A stretch of DNA of 32,152 nt from Alphaproteobacteria bacterium (GTDB lineage Bacteria > Pseudomonadota > Alphaproteobacteria > JACZXZ01): the NCBI GenBank assembly GCA_035625915.1, contig DASPOR010000004.1, positions 1 to 32,152 on the forward strand, read 5' to 3'. Positions 14,098 through 22,455 of this stretch are shown here, piece by piece. Within the stretch, counting starts at the first letter, position 1, and each line of letters opens with the position of its first letter. The notes beneath the pieces were generated by a model that was not told the origin of the DNA, did not search any database, and worked only from the letters and a program-made list of their open reading frames with translations. The position numbers and the translations under genes are program-made.

Positions 14098-16317
14098 ATG
14101 GAAGCTTCTGAAATTTCAACGAATTACGAAACGGCGAAGGCCCTTCATCGGGCGGGCCGGCTGGCCGAGGCCGAGGCGCTCTATCGGGTCATCTTGGCGG
14201 CGGAACCGACCCACCCCGATACCCTTCATATGATGGGGGTATTGGCGCTTCAGTCCGGTCAGGCGTCAGCCGCCCTTTTGCCGTTGGAGCGTGCCGTGGC
14301 ACTGCACAGCCAGAATCCGGCGTTCCACACCACGCTCGGGCAAGCAAGGCTCCACCTCGGCCAACTCGAAGCCGCATTGGGGAGCTTTCGAACCGCAACC
14401 GAACTTCAGGTCGATTTTGTCGCGGCCTACTCCCTTGCGGGCTTGGTGCTGCGGCAGATGGGGCGGAATGACGAGGCTCGTGTCGCACTCGAAAAGGCCC
14501 TCGCCTTGGAGCCAAACCTCGTTGCAGCGCTGTTCCATCTTGGCGCCATCCTCGATGAACAAGGCAATCGCACCGGTGCTATCGACTGTTACCGACGGGC
14601 ATTGGCGCTGGCGCCCGATTTTGCCGAAGCTGAACTCAACCTCGGAATCTGCTTGGCACAGGTCGATGATGTGGCGGAAGCCCTTCCCCATCTCGAACGT
14701 GCCGCGGTCCTTCGGCCCGATCTCGCGGATGCGCATGGCGCGCTCGGCAACGCCTTGCTCGAGTCAGGGCAAGGCGAGCGCGCGATCGCCGCCTATCGAA
14801 GAGCGCTTGAGATCGAACCGAAATCGGCACTTGTGCTCTTCAATCTTGGAAATGCCTTCCGTGCAGAAGGCCGTTTCGAGGCTGCTTTGATGACGTATCG
14901 CGAGGCACTTGCATCGGATCCTCGATTGTCGCAGGCAGCCATCAACGCGGGTGGGGTATTCGACGACCTCCATCGCTATGCCGAGGCAGAACAATGCTAT
15001 CGCCAGGCGCTAGCGATCGACCCGAACGCGGCCCTCGCGCATGCCGGCCTCAGCCTGGTTCAACGCGCCCAGGGTGCGACTGGCGAAGCCCTGTCCGAGG
15101 CCGAACGTAGCGTCGCCCTCGACGCCCAGTTGCCCGAGACTCACACGGCGGTGGGGCTCTGCCAGCAAACGCTCGGAAAATTCGATGCCGCCGCCGCCGC
15201 CTTCCGCCGCGCGCTTGCAATCGACCCGCTTCAGCCGGCGGCACTCGTGCAGCTTGCTGTCATGCGGGGGGTTGAACTCAGCGAGGCCGAGCGAACTCAG
15301 ATCGAGCGAGCGCTGACAAAGCCGAAGCTGCGACTCAAAGATAAAGCGAGTCTTCACTTCGCAATGGGGACGGTCGCCGATGGGCGGGGCGCGTATGACG
15401 AGGCCTTCGGGCATTACGCCAAAGCCAATGCGATCAAAGCGGGAATGCACCACTACGATCCCATCCAAATCGAGCGCCACGTCGACGCACTTATCGAAAC
15501 CTTCGACCGCGCTTTTTTTGAGGTGCGCCGGGACTTCGGCGTCCCTTCCGAACAACCTATTTTCGTGCTTGGCATGCCTCGATCGGGCACCACGCTTGTC
15601 GAGCAGATTTTGGCGAGCCATCCTGGAGTGCACGGTGGGGGGGAACTTTCGGCGGCGGATCAATGGATAACCGGTCTCGACCTGTTGCCGACGATAAGAG
15701 AAGCGCGCATGGAATATCCAAAATCGACGCGCATTCTCGATCGATCCGCCGCGGAGAGGCTGGCCGGACGCTATCTCGACGAGATCGGTCGAGAGGCCGG
15801 TGCGGCACTTCGGATCACCGACAAGCTACCGGCGAATTTCCTGCGCATTGGCCTGATCGCACTTCTGCTGCCGCGCGCCCGCATCATTCATTGCATGCGT
15901 GATCCGCTCGACACCTGTCTCTCGTGTTACTTTCAGAACTTCGCCGAACCGATGCCGTTCACCAACACGCTCGACCGCCTCGGTCGATACTACCGCGCCT
16001 ATGAGCGACTCATGGCCCACTGGCGCAGCGTACTGCCTCAGCGCATGCTCGAAGTGTCGTATGAGGAGCTTGTCGCCGAACCCGACCGGTGGTGTCGTCA
16101 AATTCTCGCGCATTGCGCACTCCCTTGGGACGAGGGCGTATTACGCTTCTTTGCGACGGATCGTTCCATCCGTACCGCAAGCGTCTGGCAGGTGCGCCAG
16201 CCGATCTACCTGAGCTCGGTCGGACGCTGGAAGCATTATCGGGATCATCTGGCACCGCTCCTCAACGCCCTCGGCCGCGATGCAAATGCCGAATCCGGCC
16301 CCAATGCCGCCGCCTAG
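14098..16317 (+). CDS. TPR-repeat sulfotransferase fusion, paralogue 2
   Basis: This is a 739-aa protein from the ATG at 14098; a TTG directly before it (14095) is an alternative. There is no strong ribosome-binding site. Residues about 5-400 hold roughly a dozen TPR units. The sulfotransferase domain has LGMPRSGTTLVEQIL (about 490-504) and CMRDPLDTCLSCYFQ (about 598-612), matching the two PAPS-binding motifs of the upstream gene. The C-terminal ends are also closely alike (RTASxWQVRQPIYxSSxGRW in both), so the two genes are tandem paralogues. The TPR parts differ more and may select different partners. Its end overlaps the possible start of the protease gene. Confidence 0.92.
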   Translation: MEASEISTNYETAKALHRAGRLAEAEALYRVILAAEPTHPDTLHMMGVLALQSGQASAALLPLERAVALHSQNPAFHTTLGQARLHLGQLEAALGSFRTATELQVDFVAAYSLAGLVLRQMGRNDEARVALEKALALEPNLVAALFHLGAILDEQGNRTGAIDCYRRALALAPDFAEAELNLGICLAQVDDVAEALPHLERAAVLRPDLADAHGALGNALLESGQGERAIAAYRRALEIEPKSALVLFNLGNAFRAEGRFEAALMTYREALASDPRLSQAAINAGGVFDDLHRYAEAEQCYRQALAIDPNAALAHAGLSLVQRAQGATGEALSEAERSVALDAQLPETHTAVGLCQQTLGKFDAAAAAFRRALAIDPLQPAALVQLAVMRGVELSEAERTQIERALTKPKLRLKDKASLHFAMGTVADGRGAYDEAFGHYAKANAIKAGMHHYDPIQIERHVDALIETFDRAFFEVRRDFGVPSEQPIFVLGMPRSGTTLVEQILASHPGVHGGGELSAADQWITGLDLLPTIREARMEYPKSTRILDRSAAERLAGRYLDEIGREAGAALRITDKLPANFLRIGLIALLLPRARIIHCMRDPLDTCLSCYFQNFAEPMPFTNTLDRLGRYYRAYERLMAHWRSVLPQRMLEVSYEELVAEPDRWCRQILAHCALPWDEGVLRFFATDRSIRTASVWQVRQPIYLSSVGRWKHYRDHLAPLLNALGRDANAESGPNAAA

Positions 16318-17125
16318 TGCCAACGCACATTCGGATCACCCGCGAATTTTCGGATTCGCGGCCTTGGCAATCCTCGGAATGGTTCTAGTCGGGCTTTCGG
16401 CCTGTGATGAGCCTACTACCAAGCCGGATGGCGCCAAGACGGAGCCCGCCGTCACGCTCGCCTATCCCTACCCGGTCCCCCAGGGCGTCGCATTCGCTGA
16501 TTACCGGGAGGTGGCCGAGCGGAATGCCTGGGTCTATGTCCGGGTGCGCGTCTATTCCGATGCACCGGAAGATGTGGGAACGGAACGCGGAGCACCACCC
16601 GCCTCGACCGCTCTCAGTTTCGCAAGCGGCATTATCGCCGATCGACGCGGCTACGTCGTGACGGCAGCACATGTCGCGAACTCGACGAAGTACAAGGCCG
16701 AAGTAATCTTGCTCGACGGCCGACGCTATCTCGGTCGCGTCGTCGCGGTCGAGCGTTCACGTGAGCTTGGCCTCATCAAGATCGAGCCGTTCGATGGCAT
16801 GCAAGTCGCCCACTTTGCCGATGGCGAAGAACTGCCGACCGGTGAGCCTGCACTCACCATTGGCACGCCGGCGCATCACGGGGGAATCGTGATCGTTGGC
16901 ACCGTGCTCCGGCACCTCAAAACGCGCATCAGTTACAACGACTATGGCTACGACAACGCCATAGCGCTGGCGATGCGAATTGAGTCGGGCGATTCGGGCG
17001 GGCCCGTGCTGGACCGAAATGGACAAGTGGTCGGCATGATCGCAAGCAACTATTCCGCCGATATTGGGCTGGCCGTGCCGTCCGAAGACATTCGGTCCTT
17101 CATTCGCGCCCATACGGGTGGATGA
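16280..17125 (+). CDS. Trypsin-like serine protease lipoprotein with Glu at the Asp position
   Basis: The product is up to 281 aa. Possible ATG starts are 16280, 16286 and 16304, all overlapping the sulfotransferase 3' end, and none has a good ribosome-binding site. The N-terminus has a hydrophobic segment ending in the lipobox LSAC (Cys42 from the first start), so the protein should be lipid-anchored outside the cytoplasmic membrane. The fold is chymotrypsin/HtrA-like: GYVVTAAHV supplies His131 and SGDSGGPV supplies Ser239. Gapless alignment of RVVAVERSRELGLIKI to the HtrA pattern (…DLAVLKI) puts Glu162 where the catalytic Asp should be. No PDZ domain follows. It is either a weakened protease or a non-catalytic homologue. 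Confidence 0.85.
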   Translation: MQMPNPAPMPPPSANAHSDHPRIFGFAALAILGMVLVGLSACDEPTTKPDGAKTEPAVTLAYPYPVPQGVAFADYREVAERNAWVYVRVRVYSDAPEDVGTERGAPPASTALSFASGIIADRRGYVVTAAHVANSTKYKAEVILLDGRRYLGRVVAVERSRELGLIKIEPFDGMQVAHFADGEELPTGEPALTIGTPAHHGGIVIVGTVLRHLKTRISYNDYGYDNAIALAMRIESGDSGGPVLDRNGQVVGMIASNYSADIGLAVPSEDIRSFIRAHTGG

Positions 17126-17316
17126 CGTCGGCGGGTACAGTGACACGTGGATGGCTTGCCTACCATGCGGAAATCGCCCTCGACAAATCCGCGTCGCGCG
17201 CCATCTATCGGAAAAGGTTATTCCGGGCTGCCGTATTGTACGGGGTCACGGCGAGGAAATTGGTACGCAACGACGCTCCACCCCCACGTTAGGGCATGGA
17301 GCTGTGAGGTTGTCGC

Positions 17317-18021
17317 ATGATTGAAATTCGCCCCTTCGCCAAGCTGGGTCGATTCGAGAACGACTGGCTCAGAGCACGATATCATTTCAGTTTTGCAGAA
17401 TATTTCGACCCCTCGCGCGTAAGCTTCGGGGCTCTTCGGGTTTGGAATGACGACCGTATTTCGCCCCAAAATGGCTTCCCTCCCCACGGCCATCGCGACA
17501 TGGAAATCATCACATATATTCGTCGTGGCGCTGTCACGCATGAAGATCACCTTGGCAATCGCGGCCGGACCGAAGCTGGCGACGTACAGGTCATGAGTGC
17601 CGGCACCGGCATCGTCCACGCCGAATACAACCTCGAGACCGAACCGACCGAGTTGTTCCAAATTTGGATCGAACCTGCGCAGCGCGGTCTTGCCCCCCGT
17701 TGGGGTACGCGCCAATTTCCGAACGACGGGCGCGAGGGAAAATTCATGGTGCTCGCATCCGGCCGATCCGAACACGCGGGCACCGGTGCATTACCCATTA
17801 ATCAGGATGCCTCGCTGCTTGGCGCCACTGTCGCTACCGGCAAGACGCTCGAGTATCGGCTGGAGCGCGGTCGGCGAGCCTATCTCGTCGCACCGCGCGG
17901 GCGGCTCAGCGTCAACGGCGTCGAAGCGGCGGCCCGCGATGGGATCGCCGTTCATGACGAAGAGCGGATCGAGGTAAAGGCGTTTGAAGAGAGCGAAGTG
18001 GTGCTGGTCGACGTGCCGTGA
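17317..18021 (+). CDS. Pirin-family bicupin protein
   Basis: This is a 234-aa protein starting MIEIRPFAKLGRF. The N-terminal cupin carries the pirin metal site: FPPHGHRDMEIITYI (H57, H59) and GTGIVHAEYN (H101, E103). The rest of the N-terminal signature (GALRVWNDD, VMSAGTGI) matches YhaK/pirin proteins. The C-terminal cupin lacks the ligands, as is usual. Members include quercetin 2,3-dioxygenases and redox-sensing regulators, and which of these applies cannot be told from sequence. The protein is cytoplasmic. It is followed 43 bp later by an aromatic-ring dioxygenase gene on the same strand. The 191 bp upstream show no gene. Confidence 0.93.
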   Translation: MIEIRPFAKLGRFENDWLRARYHFSFAEYFDPSRVSFGALRVWNDDRISPQNGFPPHGHRDMEIITYIRRGAVTHEDHLGNRGRTEAGDVQVMSAGTGIVHAEYNLETEPTELFQIWIEPAQRGLAPRWGTRQFPNDGREGKFMVLASGRSEHAGTGALPINQDASLLGATVATGKTLEYRLERGRRAYLVAPRGRLSVNGVEAAARDGIAVHDEERIEVKAFEESEVVLVDVP

Positions 18022-18064
18022 CTGAGGACGGTGAGGGTAAAATGAGTTGGATCGGCGAAAAGCG

Positions 18065-18847
18065 ATGACCGCGTTCCCGAGTGTGTTCGTCTCCCACGGC
18101 GCCCCGACATTGGCGCTTACCCCGTGCCCTGCGCGCGATTTCTTGTCCGGCCTCGGCAAAGACCTTGGCCGCCCGACCGCCATACTTTGCGTATCGGCTC
18201 ACTGGGAATTGCCGGGGCCGACGGTCAGTGCGGCGGTCGAGCCCGAGACCATTCACGATTTTTACGGGTTCCCCGAACCGCTCTACAACCTTCGCTACCC
18301 GGCCGCAGGGGCGCCTGCCCTCGCAGAACGGGTCGGAGGACTCTTGGAGCATGCCGGCTTCGATTGTGCGTCCGATCCGACGCGCGGTCTCGATCACGGC
18401 GCCTGGGTCCCGCTACTTCTCATGTACCCGAACGCCGACATACCGGTCGCTCAATTCGCGGTAAACATGCCCCTCGGCCCTGCTCATCATTTCGCCATCG
18501 GCCACGCGCTCGAGCCCTTGCGGCGGGAAGGGGTGTTGGTTCTCGGCAGCGGTGGGGCCACACACAATCTCCGAGAGTTCGGTGCCTACCCTATCGACGC
18601 CAATCCCTTATCCCATGTCGAAGCATTCGACGCCTGGCTCAAGGCAACGACCGAGGCGGGCAATACGGAATCCCTCATTGAATATCGCAGGACCGCGCCC
18701 CATGCCCGCCGCATTCATCCGCGGGAGGAACATTTCCTTCCATTCTTCGTGGCCCTCGGCGCGGGCGGCTTACAAGCGAAGGGCCGCCAGATTCATTCGA
18801 GCTTCACCTATTCCGTGCTTTCGATGGCCGCATTCGCATTCGACTGA
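18065..18847 (+). CDS. Class III extradiol ring-cleavage dioxygenase (DODA/LigB type)
   Basis: This is a 260-aa protein from the ATG at 18065; a TTG 18 bp earlier is possible. The metal-binding His residues of the LigB/DOPA-4,5-dioxygenase (YgiD-like) group are in FVSHGAP (H11), SAHWE (H46) and IHPREEHFLPFF (H218, H223). The GSGGATHNL segment and the C-terminal FTYSVLSMAAFAF also fit the group. The enzymes open catechol-type rings using Fe2+ or Zn2+ in the cytoplasm. The actual substrate is unknown. It is preceded closely by pirin, which may be cotranscribed. Confidence 0.92.
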   Translation: MTAFPSVFVSHGAPTLALTPCPARDFLSGLGKDLGRPTAILCVSAHWELPGPTVSAAVEPETIHDFYGFPEPLYNLRYPAAGAPALAERVGGLLEHAGFDCASDPTRGLDHGAWVPLLLMYPNADIPVAQFAVNMPLGPAHHFAIGHALEPLRREGVLVLGSGGATHNLREFGAYPIDANPLSHVEAFDAWLKATTEAGNTESLIEYRRTAPHARRIHPREEHFLPFFVALGAGGLQAKGRQIHSSFTYSVLSMAAFAFD

Positions 18848-18935
18848 TTGGCTTTCGTCGGCTCATGAAGCGTGACTCCGCGGGCTCCGGGGTGTACGAA
18901 GAGCACCCTGAAGGGAAATTCGAGCTTATCTCCTG

Positions 18936-21449
18936 ATGCGCCTGCACCACTTCTGTTCTGCCCTCCTGGTACTGTTTCTTGTCGCCGGAACGGCGTTCGC
19001 CCAAGAGACAGCCGATACTCCTCAGCAGCGATTCACCCAAATGGCCGACGGGTGGCGCCAGACGCTCGACCAGGTGCAGGCCGATCTTCACAATGCTGAC
19101 CTGACGCGCGAACAATTGGACGCACTTCTGGCCAAAGCAAGCGATGTGCTTCAAAGTGCTGGCGCTGCCCGCAGCGCCGTGACGGAGCGACGCAAACCCC
19201 TCGCGAATGAACTTACGGCACTTGGCCCGGAACCTGAAAAGGGTCAACCGGTGGAGTCGCTCGACGTCGCGAACCAGCGCCGCCAGCTTCTCATCCAAAT
19301 CGGGGTCTTCGACGCGCGGCTCAAGCAGGCCGAACTGGCGATCGCCCGGGCCACGGCACTTCAGAGCGGTATCACGCGCCGGAGCAACGCGCTGCTTGCG
19401 AAGCGCCTTTTGCTGCGCGAGCCGCCCGTGCTCTCGCTTTCCGTGTTGAGTGCGGCGGCGGGTCAGCTCGGCAGCGTGCTCGCGGCACTCGCCGCGGCAC
19501 CTGGCGATTGGTGGCAAACAGGTGAGAGCGCCAAGATTAGCCCTGCAAATGCCGGGGGCCTCGCGTTGATCGTGGTGATCGCATTTGGCGCCGCCTGGCC
19601 ACTTCGGACATGGCTCCTGCGCCGGTTTGGGCGTTCCAACGAAATTGCCGAGCCATCCTATGCGCGGCGGGCACTCGCTGTCGCGGTCGAAGGGTTCGCG
19701 CGCGGCATGCTGCCCGCGATCGGACTTTTAGCGGTCACCGGCCTCGTCATGGGTGAGGACATCGCCAATTATCTTTTCGGGCGCATGGTCGGCGGCGCAA
19801 TCGTCGGTATCGTTTTCTTCTCGGTCACGGCGGCGATTGTCCGTGTGGCCCTATCTCCGGCTGCGCCCAACTGGCGCATCGTGCCCTTGAGTGCTGAGGC
19901 TTCACGCTTCATCGCGCATCGGCTCGTGGGTATCGCCGCGATTACCGCAGTCGCACTTGCGATTGGGATCGCCATCGGACAATTCCGCGACGAATCCCGC
20001 GAGCTCTTCCGCGTCATTGGCCTCGTTATCGACACGCTCGCGGCGATATTCGCGCTGTCGCTACTTAAGCGCGGCCTTTGGCTGCGCGATGGTGCTGAAA
20101 CCGAAGCGAAGTCGGCCGTCGAGGGCGAAGCGGAATCCAGGCCCGACGCGAGCAAGAGGCCCTCGTTATTCTGGCCGGTCTTGCGCATCACGATGGCGGC
20201 GGCACTCGTCGCCGTACCCTTGCTGGCACTCGTCGGCTATTCCAATCTTGCCACGCACATTATCACGCGGGTTGTGGTCACTGGCCTGCTCGTGGGCGCC
20301 ATACTCCTCTTCCGCGTACTCGTTCGAGAGGTGTTCGAGGCATTGATTGCGCACGAAAGCGCACGATCGACCCGATTGCGCCGGGCCCTCGCGCTGAGCG
20401 ACCAAGGCAGCCGCATACTCGTCTTCTGGCTCTGCGCCGCACTCGACGTTATTCTCATTTTGCCGGGCGTGGGACTGGCCTTGCGCGTTTGGGGTGTCCC
20501 AAGCAGCTCCATCGGGATCTGGACCGGAAACCTCCTTCACGGAATCGACGTCGGCAATCTTCATTTTTCACTCGGCGACATAGCGCTCGCCGTTATCGTG
20601 TTCGTGGGCTTTCTGACGCTCACCCGCGTCTTGCAGCGGCTCCTTAGCGATAAATTTCTTCCCCAAACGCGGCTCGATCCGGGGGTGCGGCACTCGCTCA
20701 CCGCCATGGTCGGATACCTCGGTTTTGTCTTGGGGGGTGCGTTTGCGGTCTCGGCACTCGGGCTCAATCTTGCCAACCTCGCGATCATCGCGGGTGCTCT
20801 GTCGGTCGGCATCGGCTTCGGCCTTCAGAACATCGTCAATAACTTTGTATCGGGCATCATCTTATTGATCGAGCGTCCGATAAAGGTGGGCGACTGGGTG
20901 GTTATCGGCCAGCATCAGGGTTATGTGACCCGGATCAGCGTTCGCGCGACTGAGATCGAGACGTTCGAACGTGCTTCGGTGATCGTGCCGAATTCCGAAC
21001 TGCTATCGAGTGCCGTCGTCAATTGGACGCATCGCGACAAGTACGGACGTGTGGACATCAAGGTCGGCGTCGCCTACGGATCGGACACGGCGAAGGTGCG
21101 TGACATCTTGCTTGCCTGTGCGCGCGAAAACCGGCAGATACTCGCGTGGCCGCAACCTTTTGTCCTTTTCAGGAAATTCGGCGGCGATGGCCTCGAGTTC
21201 GAACTCCGAGGTTACGTGTCGGACGTCGAGAAAAGCGGCCTCATCTCAAGCGATCTGCATTTCGCGGTCGACAAGGAATTCCGCGCGGCCGGTATCGAAA
21301 TCCCGTTTGCGCAGCGCGATTTGCGTATCCGCAATGTCGACGAAATTGCACGAGCGATCACGGAATCGAGCGAACGGCACCCGTCAGCACCAAGGTCCGA
21401 CCAACGAGATAACATCGCGAGCGCCCATCCACCGAGCCGCAGAGGCTGA
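18936..21449 (+). CDS. MscS-family mechanosensitive channel with DUF3772-type N-terminal domain
   Basis: This is an 837-aa inner-membrane protein. A signal peptide (MRLHHFCSALLVLFLVAGTAFAQ) is followed by a periplasmic, helical DUF3772-like domain (about residues 25-200; many Gln/Leu-rich coiled segments). Next come about eight membrane helices. The MscS pore and beta domain begin at about residue 612: LANLAIIAGALSVGIGFGLQ, then IVNNFVSGIILLIERPIKVG and VVIGQHQGYVTRISVRATEI. These match the pore-lining TM3 and the adjacent cytoplasmic vestibule. It is a large MscK/YbiO-like member that opens on membrane tension and releases osmolytes. There is no strong ribosome-binding site. A CTGCCCG/CGGGCAG pair soon after the stop could act in termination, but the evidence is weak. 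Confidence 0.93.
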   Translation: MRLHHFCSALLVLFLVAGTAFAQETADTPQQRFTQMADGWRQTLDQVQADLHNADLTREQLDALLAKASDVLQSAGAARSAVTERRKPLANELTALGPEPEKGQPVESLDVANQRRQLLIQIGVFDARLKQAELAIARATALQSGITRRSNALLAKRLLLREPPVLSLSVLSAAAGQLGSVLAALAAAPGDWWQTGESAKISPANAGGLALIVVIAFGAAWPLRTWLLRRFGRSNEIAEPSYARRALAVAVEGFARGMLPAIGLLAVTGLVMGEDIANYLFGRMVGGAIVGIVFFSVTAAIVRVALSPAAPNWRIVPLSAEASRFIAHRLVGIAAITAVALAIGIAIGQFRDESRELFRVIGLVIDTLAAIFALSLLKRGLWLRDGAETEAKSAVEGEAESRPDASKRPSLFWPVLRITMAAALVAVPLLALVGYSNLATHIITRVVVTGLLVGAILLFRVLVREVFEALIAHESARSTRLRRALALSDQGSRILVFWLCAALDVILILPGVGLALRVWGVPSSSIGIWTGNLLHGIDVGNLHFSLGDIALAVIVFVGFLTLTRVLQRLLSDKFLPQTRLDPGVRHSLTAMVGYLGFVLGGAFAVSALGLNLANLAIIAGALSVGIGFGLQNIVNNFVSGIILLIERPIKVGDWVVIGQHQGYVTRISVRATEIETFERASVIVPNSELLSSAVVNWTHRDKYGRVDIKVGVAYGSDTAKVRDILLACARENRQILAWPQPFVLFRKFGGDGLEFELRGYVSDVEKSGLISSDLHFAVDKEFRAAGIEIPFAQRDLRIRNVDEIARAITESSERHPSAPRSDQRDNIASAHPPSRRG

Positions 21450-21581
21450 GGCGCCTGCCCGACATCGGTTGCTCTTGGGGAGCGAGGCCGGCATCCCTGC
21501 GCCACATACCCGAGCTCGGGCGGGCAGCGAATGGGAGAACTCAGAGATGCTGGCCGGTAAAGGGGGGCCTATCGCCGAACG

Positions 21582-21748
21582 CTCGTGTGATGGATCTAAA
21601 GTTCCTGTCGTTTTGGTGGCATCCGCGTTTAGGAACCTCAAATCCGAATACCACGCTAGATACAATATATTCCTCGTGTGGCAATGAATCCGAAATTCGC
21701 TCACGGCCCCGCACCCAAATATGGCGAATTTCGGATTCGCCAAACGAG
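21582..21748 (-). repeat. 167-bp palindromic dispersed repeat, copy B (inverted)
   Basis: Read on the minus strand this is the second copy of the repeat at 412-578, with the same length and no gaps. Its ends form short inverted repeats: CTCGTTTGG at 21748-21740 (minus) and CTCGTGTGA at 21582-21590 (plus). The 15-bp stem is exact (21686-21700 with 21724-21738). The distal stem pairs 21598-21606 with 21631-21639. It fills the gap between two convergent genes and begins 8 bp after the YqgE stop codon, so it would form the 3' end of that transcript. No target-site duplication is visible. The part of the gap before it (21450-21581) holds no gene that I can support. Confidence 0.85.
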
Positions 21749-21756
21749 TGGCGCCC

Positions 21757-22401
21757 TCAGAGGTCCATCGTGCGGCGCGCCATTGCCAAGTCCCAAACTT
21801 TTTCGCGATCCTCGTCGAAGACGAGCTTGGGATCTTCGCTTATGGTGAACCAATCGCGGCGTTCGAGTTCGGCCTCGAGCTGGCCCGGCGCCCAACCGGC
21901 ATAGCCGAACGCAACGAGACTCTGCTTCGGACCTTGCTTATGGGCAAGGTCGCGGAGAATCTCGCTGCTCGAGGTCATCGCGACCTTCCCATCCACATCG
22001 ACGGTGTCTTCCCGATGGTAGTCAGCGCTGTGGACAACGAACCCGATCTCGGGCTGCACAGGCCCACCCGAAAAGATGCGCACGCTGCCCTCGATGCCCT
22101 TACTGTCGTCCCCGATCGCGTCGAGAAGGCTCGCAAATGAACGCTCTTCGACCGGGTGGTTGATGACAATGCCGAAAGCGCCTGTCTCGTCGTGGCGGAC
22201 GATGAGGATGACGGTGTGCGCAAAGCGCGGGTCGCCGATCTCGGGCGCGGCAACGAGCAATTGCCCGGTCAGCGTGTGCGCGGCGGAAGGCTCTTGCGGC
22301 GCCGGCATTGCCGCTTGCTGCACCTCTCCCGGTGCTACCAGCATGATAACCGCAAGAAAGGTGTATTTCAGCCAGGACGGGATCGCAGTCAACGTTTCCA
22401 C
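21757..22401 (-). CDS. yqgE: YqgE/AlgH (DUF179) family protein with predicted export signal
   Basis: From a GTG at 22401 the product is 214 aa. The DUF179 core starts at LTGQLLVAAPEIGDPRFAHTVILIVRHDETGAFGIVINHP and continues with IFSGGPVQPEIGFVVHS and FGYAGWAPGQLEAELERRDWF. All are hallmarks of YqgE/AlgH. Members are usually about 185 aa and start just before the core, with no leader. Here about 40 extra residues include WLKYTFLAVIMLVAPG, which looks like a signal peptide or anchor. An internal ATG at 22308 would give a normal-length cytoplasmic form. The function is unknown in the family, although AlgH was linked to alginate regulation. It lies 54 bp downstream of kup on the same strand. Confidence 0.9.
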   Translation of the reverse strand: METLTAIPSWLKYTFLAVIMLVAPGEVQQAAMPAPQEPSAAHTLTGQLLVAAPEIGDPRFAHTVILIVRHDETGAFGIVINHPVEERSFASLLDAIGDDSKGIEGSVRIFSGGPVQPEIGFVVHSADYHREDTVDVDGKVAMTSSSEILRDLAHKQGPKQSLVAFGYAGWAPGQLEAELERRDWFTISEDPKLVFDEDREKVWDLAMARRTMDL

Positions 22402-22427
22402 CCAACTGCCCGGATCGTCCGGCGGTC

Positions 22428-22454
22428 AGCATATCAGATTTTAAGCGAAGTCAA
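22428..22454 (-). promoter_or_regulatory. Possible promoter for yqgE
   Basis: On the minus strand TTGACT (22454-22449) is followed after 15 bp by TATGCT (22433-22428). The boxes fit sigma-70 reasonably but the spacer is 2 bp short. It overlaps the end of kup. It would place a start site about 20 bp before the GTG at 22401 and so favour the longer, exported form of YqgE. Confidence 0.3.
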
Positions 22455-22455
22455 C

